A DNA stretch of 43,098 nucleotides from an uncultured Collinsella sp. (GTDB lineage Bacteria > Actinomycetota > Coriobacteriia > Coriobacteriales > Coriobacteriaceae): positions 1-43,098 of the forward strand of contig CAUBMI010000009.1 in NCBI GenBank assembly GCA_958436995.1. The letters run 5' to 3'. Both the position numbers and the translations under genes were made by a program. Positions 40,920-43,098 of the stretch are shown in pieces. Numbering within the stretch: the stretch's first letter is position 1; every line of letters starts with the position of its first letter. The notes beneath the pieces were generated by a model that worked only from the letters and a program-made list of their open reading frames with translations, did not search any database and was not told where the DNA came from.

Positions 40920-41375
40920 ATGCATGTCTTTAACTCGCGCGCCGATTTCGACGCTCAGATGAAGTCCGTCAAGAAGTGGATGCGCACCGGTCAGGCGCTC
41001 GATGGCGTTGCCGACCTGCAGCACGACGTGGCTTACTCCATCGGCGACTCGTTGGTGTACTGGTGGGTCTATGCCCGCGAGGCCGCTACCGCCGATCTGG
41101 TCGGTCACCGTCGCTACCATGCCGTGCTCGCTCCGCTCGACGGCGACCTGACCGTCGAGGTTGCCCCCAAGGCAGACCTCACCTGCATCCGTGCTTACAG
41201 CGATATCGATGATCGCGAGCGCTTTGAGGGTGCGGGGGAGACCGTGACGATTCCCGCCGGCGGCGTTGCCGTCGTCGAAATTGACGAGGCCTACCGTGTC
41301 GTGGCCGATGCCGCGGATTCCCGCGTCGTGGTACTGCACGTGACGGTTGAAGGTTATTCCTTCCCCAACAAGTAG
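40920..41375 (+). CDS. ebgC: Beta-galactosidase small subunit EbgC (YhcH/YjgK/YiaL family)
   Basis: The product has 151 residues, with AAGGAGG in the ebgA end. It resembles E. coli EbgC: KKWMRTGQALDGV, VAYSIGDSLVYW, GHRRYHAVLAPL, IDEAYRV and a C-terminal YSFPNK. In E. coli EbgC is needed with EbgA for full activity, in a heteromeric complex. The family is a cupin-like fold also found in sugar anomerases. Its gene overlaps the same transcript as ebgA. Confidence 0.92.
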   Translation: MHVFNSRADFDAQMKSVKKWMRTGQALDGVADLQHDVAYSIGDSLVYWWVYAREAATADLVGHRRYHAVLAPLDGDLTVEVAPKADLTCIRAYSDIDDRERFEGAGETVTIPAGGVAVVEIDEAYRVVADAADSRVVVLHVTVEGYSFPNK

Positions 41376-41408
41376 TATTCGTCCGTTTGGACGTTTGCTT
41401 CGCGCCGT

Positions 41409-41452
41409 TAAGGGGGATGGCTTTGTTGACTCCCTTTTCCCCATTCCCCTTA
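41409..41452. terminator. Inverted repeat after ebgC
   Basis: TAAGGGGGATGG (41409-41420) pairs with CCATTCCCCTTA (41441-41452) with one G-T pair and a 20-nt loop. There is no T tract, so its action as a terminator is uncertain. Confidence 0.45.
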
Positions 41453-41528
41453 GCAGGTGCGCCGTCCACGATTGCGCTTGCAGTCCGGACGGTTTTAGAT
41501 GAGATATAACGGATGATTGGGAGGGCTT

Positions 41529-42992
41529 ATGAGCTCTGAAAAACGAGGAACGATTGGTTCGTTCGCTCTGCTGGGCATGACGGTCGCCGCCGTGTTCGGT
41601 ATCAAGAACATCATCAACAACAACGCGGCCATCGGCTTGGCAGCTGCGCCGTCGTTCTTTTTCGCTACGCTTTTGTACTTTGTCCCCTATACCCTGGTTA
41701 CCGCCGAATTCGTCGGCCTTAACAAGGACTCCGAGTCGGGCGTGTACGCCTGGGTCAAGACCTCGATGGGCGGTCGCTGGGCATTCCTGACGGCATTTAG
41801 CTACTGGTTCGTTAACCTGTTCTACTTTGCGTCCGTCCTGCCTAACGTCATCATCTACGCGAGCTACGTGTTCTTTGGTGCCAATGCCGAGCTCTCGCAG
41901 CTGTGGATCACCATTATCGAGATCGTCGTCTTTGCTATCGCCACGTGGGTTTCGACCAAGGGTGCTAAGTGGATCGGCTCCATTTCCTCCTTCGGCTCGA
42001 CCGCGGCTCTCGGCCTGACTGCCGTGTTCATCTTGCTGTCCCTGGCTGCTGCCTTTGGCGGCGTCGAGTTCGCTACGGCTCCTACCCCCGCTAACATGGC
42101 TCCCGACACGAGCAACTTCGCAACTATGTGGGGCTTCTTCGGTACGCTTGCCTGGATCATCCAGGGCGTTGGCGGCGCTGAGTCTGTCGGCGTGTTCCTT
42201 AACGACCTTAAGGGTGGCGTCAAGGCCTTCGTGCGCACCGTCGTTATCGCCGGCCTGACCATCGGCCTTCTGTATGCAGGCGCTTCGCTGCTGGTCAACC
42301 TGTTCATTCCCGAGGGCGGCGTTGCCATCTCCACCGGTATCTTCGACGTATTCGGCGCTGTCTTTGCCCACTTTGGCATTCCCATGGAAGTGTCCACGCG
42401 CGTCATTGGCCTGATCCTTCTTGCCGCCACGCTGGGCTCCCTCATGATGTGGACCTCTGCTCCCATCAAGGTCTTCTTCACCGAGATCCCCAAGGGCGTC
42501 TTTGGTAGCAAGATCGTCGAGCTCAACGAGCACGGCATTCCTGCCCGCGCTGCCTGGCTGCAGTTCGCCATCGTCGTCCCCATCCTGATCATCCCGGCCC
42601 TGGGCTCCGGCAACCTAGACGACCTGCTCATGATCGTCACCAACATGACGGCTGCCACCGCTCTGCTCCCGCCGCTGCTGATTCTGCTTGCCTACTTTAT
42701 GCTGCGCAAGAACTTCGACGCTGCGCCCCGCGACTTCCGTATGGGTTCGCGCACCTTCGGTCTGGTCATTGCCGCCTTCCTGCTCGTTGTCTTCTGCTTC
42801 GTGCTTATCTGCGGCACCATTCCGCTCGATCAGCCTCTGTGGCTGACGCTGGTCTACAACGTTGGCGGTGTAGTTGTCTTCCTGGGCCTTGCCGTGATGT
42901 GGTACAACCGCTACATCAACCGCCTGCGCGAGACCGATCCCGAGGCCGCCGAGAACGAGCTTCGCCCCTCCGTCCTCGACATGATGGAGTAG
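41529..42992 (+). CDS. APC family amino acid permease
   Basis: The product has 487 residues from ATG 41529, with TTGGGAGGG upstream. About twelve membrane helices are visible. The first contains the unwound motif of the family (GMTVAAVFGIKNI), and FATLLYFVPYTLVTAEFVGL and SESGVYAWVKTSMGG follow the amino acid-polyamine-organocation pattern, close to glutamate:GABA antiporter-like members. Substrate is not predictable. It follows the ebg genes but is separated from them by 150 nt with an inverted repeat, and it is not a sugar carrier by sequence. Confidence 0.9.
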   Translation: MSSEKRGTIGSFALLGMTVAAVFGIKNIINNNAAIGLAAAPSFFFATLLYFVPYTLVTAEFVGLNKDSESGVYAWVKTSMGGRWAFLTAFSYWFVNLFYFASVLPNVIIYASYVFFGANAELSQLWITIIEIVVFAIATWVSTKGAKWIGSISSFGSTAALGLTAVFILLSLAAAFGGVEFATAPTPANMAPDTSNFATMWGFFGTLAWIIQGVGGAESVGVFLNDLKGGVKAFVRTVVIAGLTIGLLYAGASLLVNLFIPEGGVAISTGIFDVFGAVFAHFGIPMEVSTRVIGLILLAATLGSLMMWTSAPIKVFFTEIPKGVFGSKIVELNEHGIPARAAWLQFAIVVPILIIPALGSGNLDDLLMIVTNMTAATALLPPLLILLAYFMLRKNFDAAPRDFRMGSRTFGLVIAAFLLVVFCFVLICGTIPLDQPLWLTLVYNVGGVVVFLGLAVMWYNRYINRLRETDPEAAENELRPSVLDMME

Positions 42993-43073
42993 CGGCTAGG
43001 ATTAATCTACGGCTGTGGAATAAATCGATTCCCTTTCCTAAGGAGGGGGGTAGCGCGCAGAGATGTGGTGTAA

Positions 43074-43095
43074 GAGGCGGGGCATGCCCCGCCTC
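43074..43095. terminator. Palindrome after the permease gene
   Basis: GAGGCGGGGCA and TGCCCCGCCTC form a perfect 22-nt palindrome at the window edge. Any T tract would lie outside, so it is only a candidate terminator. Confidence 0.5.
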
Positions 43096-43098
43096 CGC

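Overview
The window looks like chromosome from a gut member of the Coriobacteriia, most probably Collinsella. This is inferred from GC-rich actinobacterial codon use, the gene set (tandem YhgE/Pip proteins, VanRS-like and PhoBR-like pairs, an Ebg-type beta-galactosidase, a nickel lactate racemase locus) and the abundance of long hairpins between genes. No phage, insertion sequence or CRISPR array is visible, so this is core and near-core chromosome with unusual intergenic DNA.

Layout. 1-760: the end of one tRNA-Arg(ACG), a complete second tRNA-Arg(ACG), and two copies of a GC-rich foldable repeat that each end in a copy of the tRNA 3' end plus a terminator. 851-3475: a large TPR protein and tRNA-Ser(GCT). 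3608-7105: a D,D-carboxypeptidase divergent from a VanRS-like two-component system. 7209-10305: pstB followed by a PhoB/PhoR-like pair. 10501-12565: a CpsC-CpsD-CpsB tyrosine-phosphorylation module without glycosyltransferases. 12605-15332: a GNAT acetyltransferase and htpG. 15801-20780: two tandem YhgE/Pip membrane proteins. 20982-23825: a DMT transporter, an M20 amidohydrolase and an MFS transporter broken by an internal deletion. 23997-28382: hisS and ppc. 28801-33416: the lactate racemase locus, with larA and a LarD-like aquaglyceroporin on + facing larB-larC-tetR on -. 33531-36210: serB and aspS, divergent. 36516-42992: a LacI-type repressor divergent from ebgA-ebgC, then an APC-family permease.

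How genes work together. The lar genes should interconvert D- and L-lactate. larA encodes the enzyme, LarB and LarC make the nickel-pincer cofactor (LarE is not in this window), and the channel would move lactic acid. A perfect inverted repeat upstream of larB is a good operator candidate for the co-transcribed TetR protein. The LacI-type protein probably controls ebgAC through three identical operators spaced 45 and 42 bp. PstB with PhoBR suggests phosphate control. The VanRS-like pair may control the neighbouring carboxypeptidase.

The most unusual feature is a pair of elements, 21 nt after the stop codons of ppc and of the larD-like gene. Each has perfect 29-bp outer arms, identical 12-nt internal segments and an inner bidirectional terminator hairpin. 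The arms differ between copies at 15 of 29 positions yet pair perfectly within each copy, the mark of a structure kept by selection or rebuilt by a special mechanism. Other notable intergenic structure includes the tRNA-derived folded repeats at the left edge, inverted T-arm copies downstream of tRNA genes, a hairpin array after aspS, and an attenuator-like hairpin in the htpG leader.
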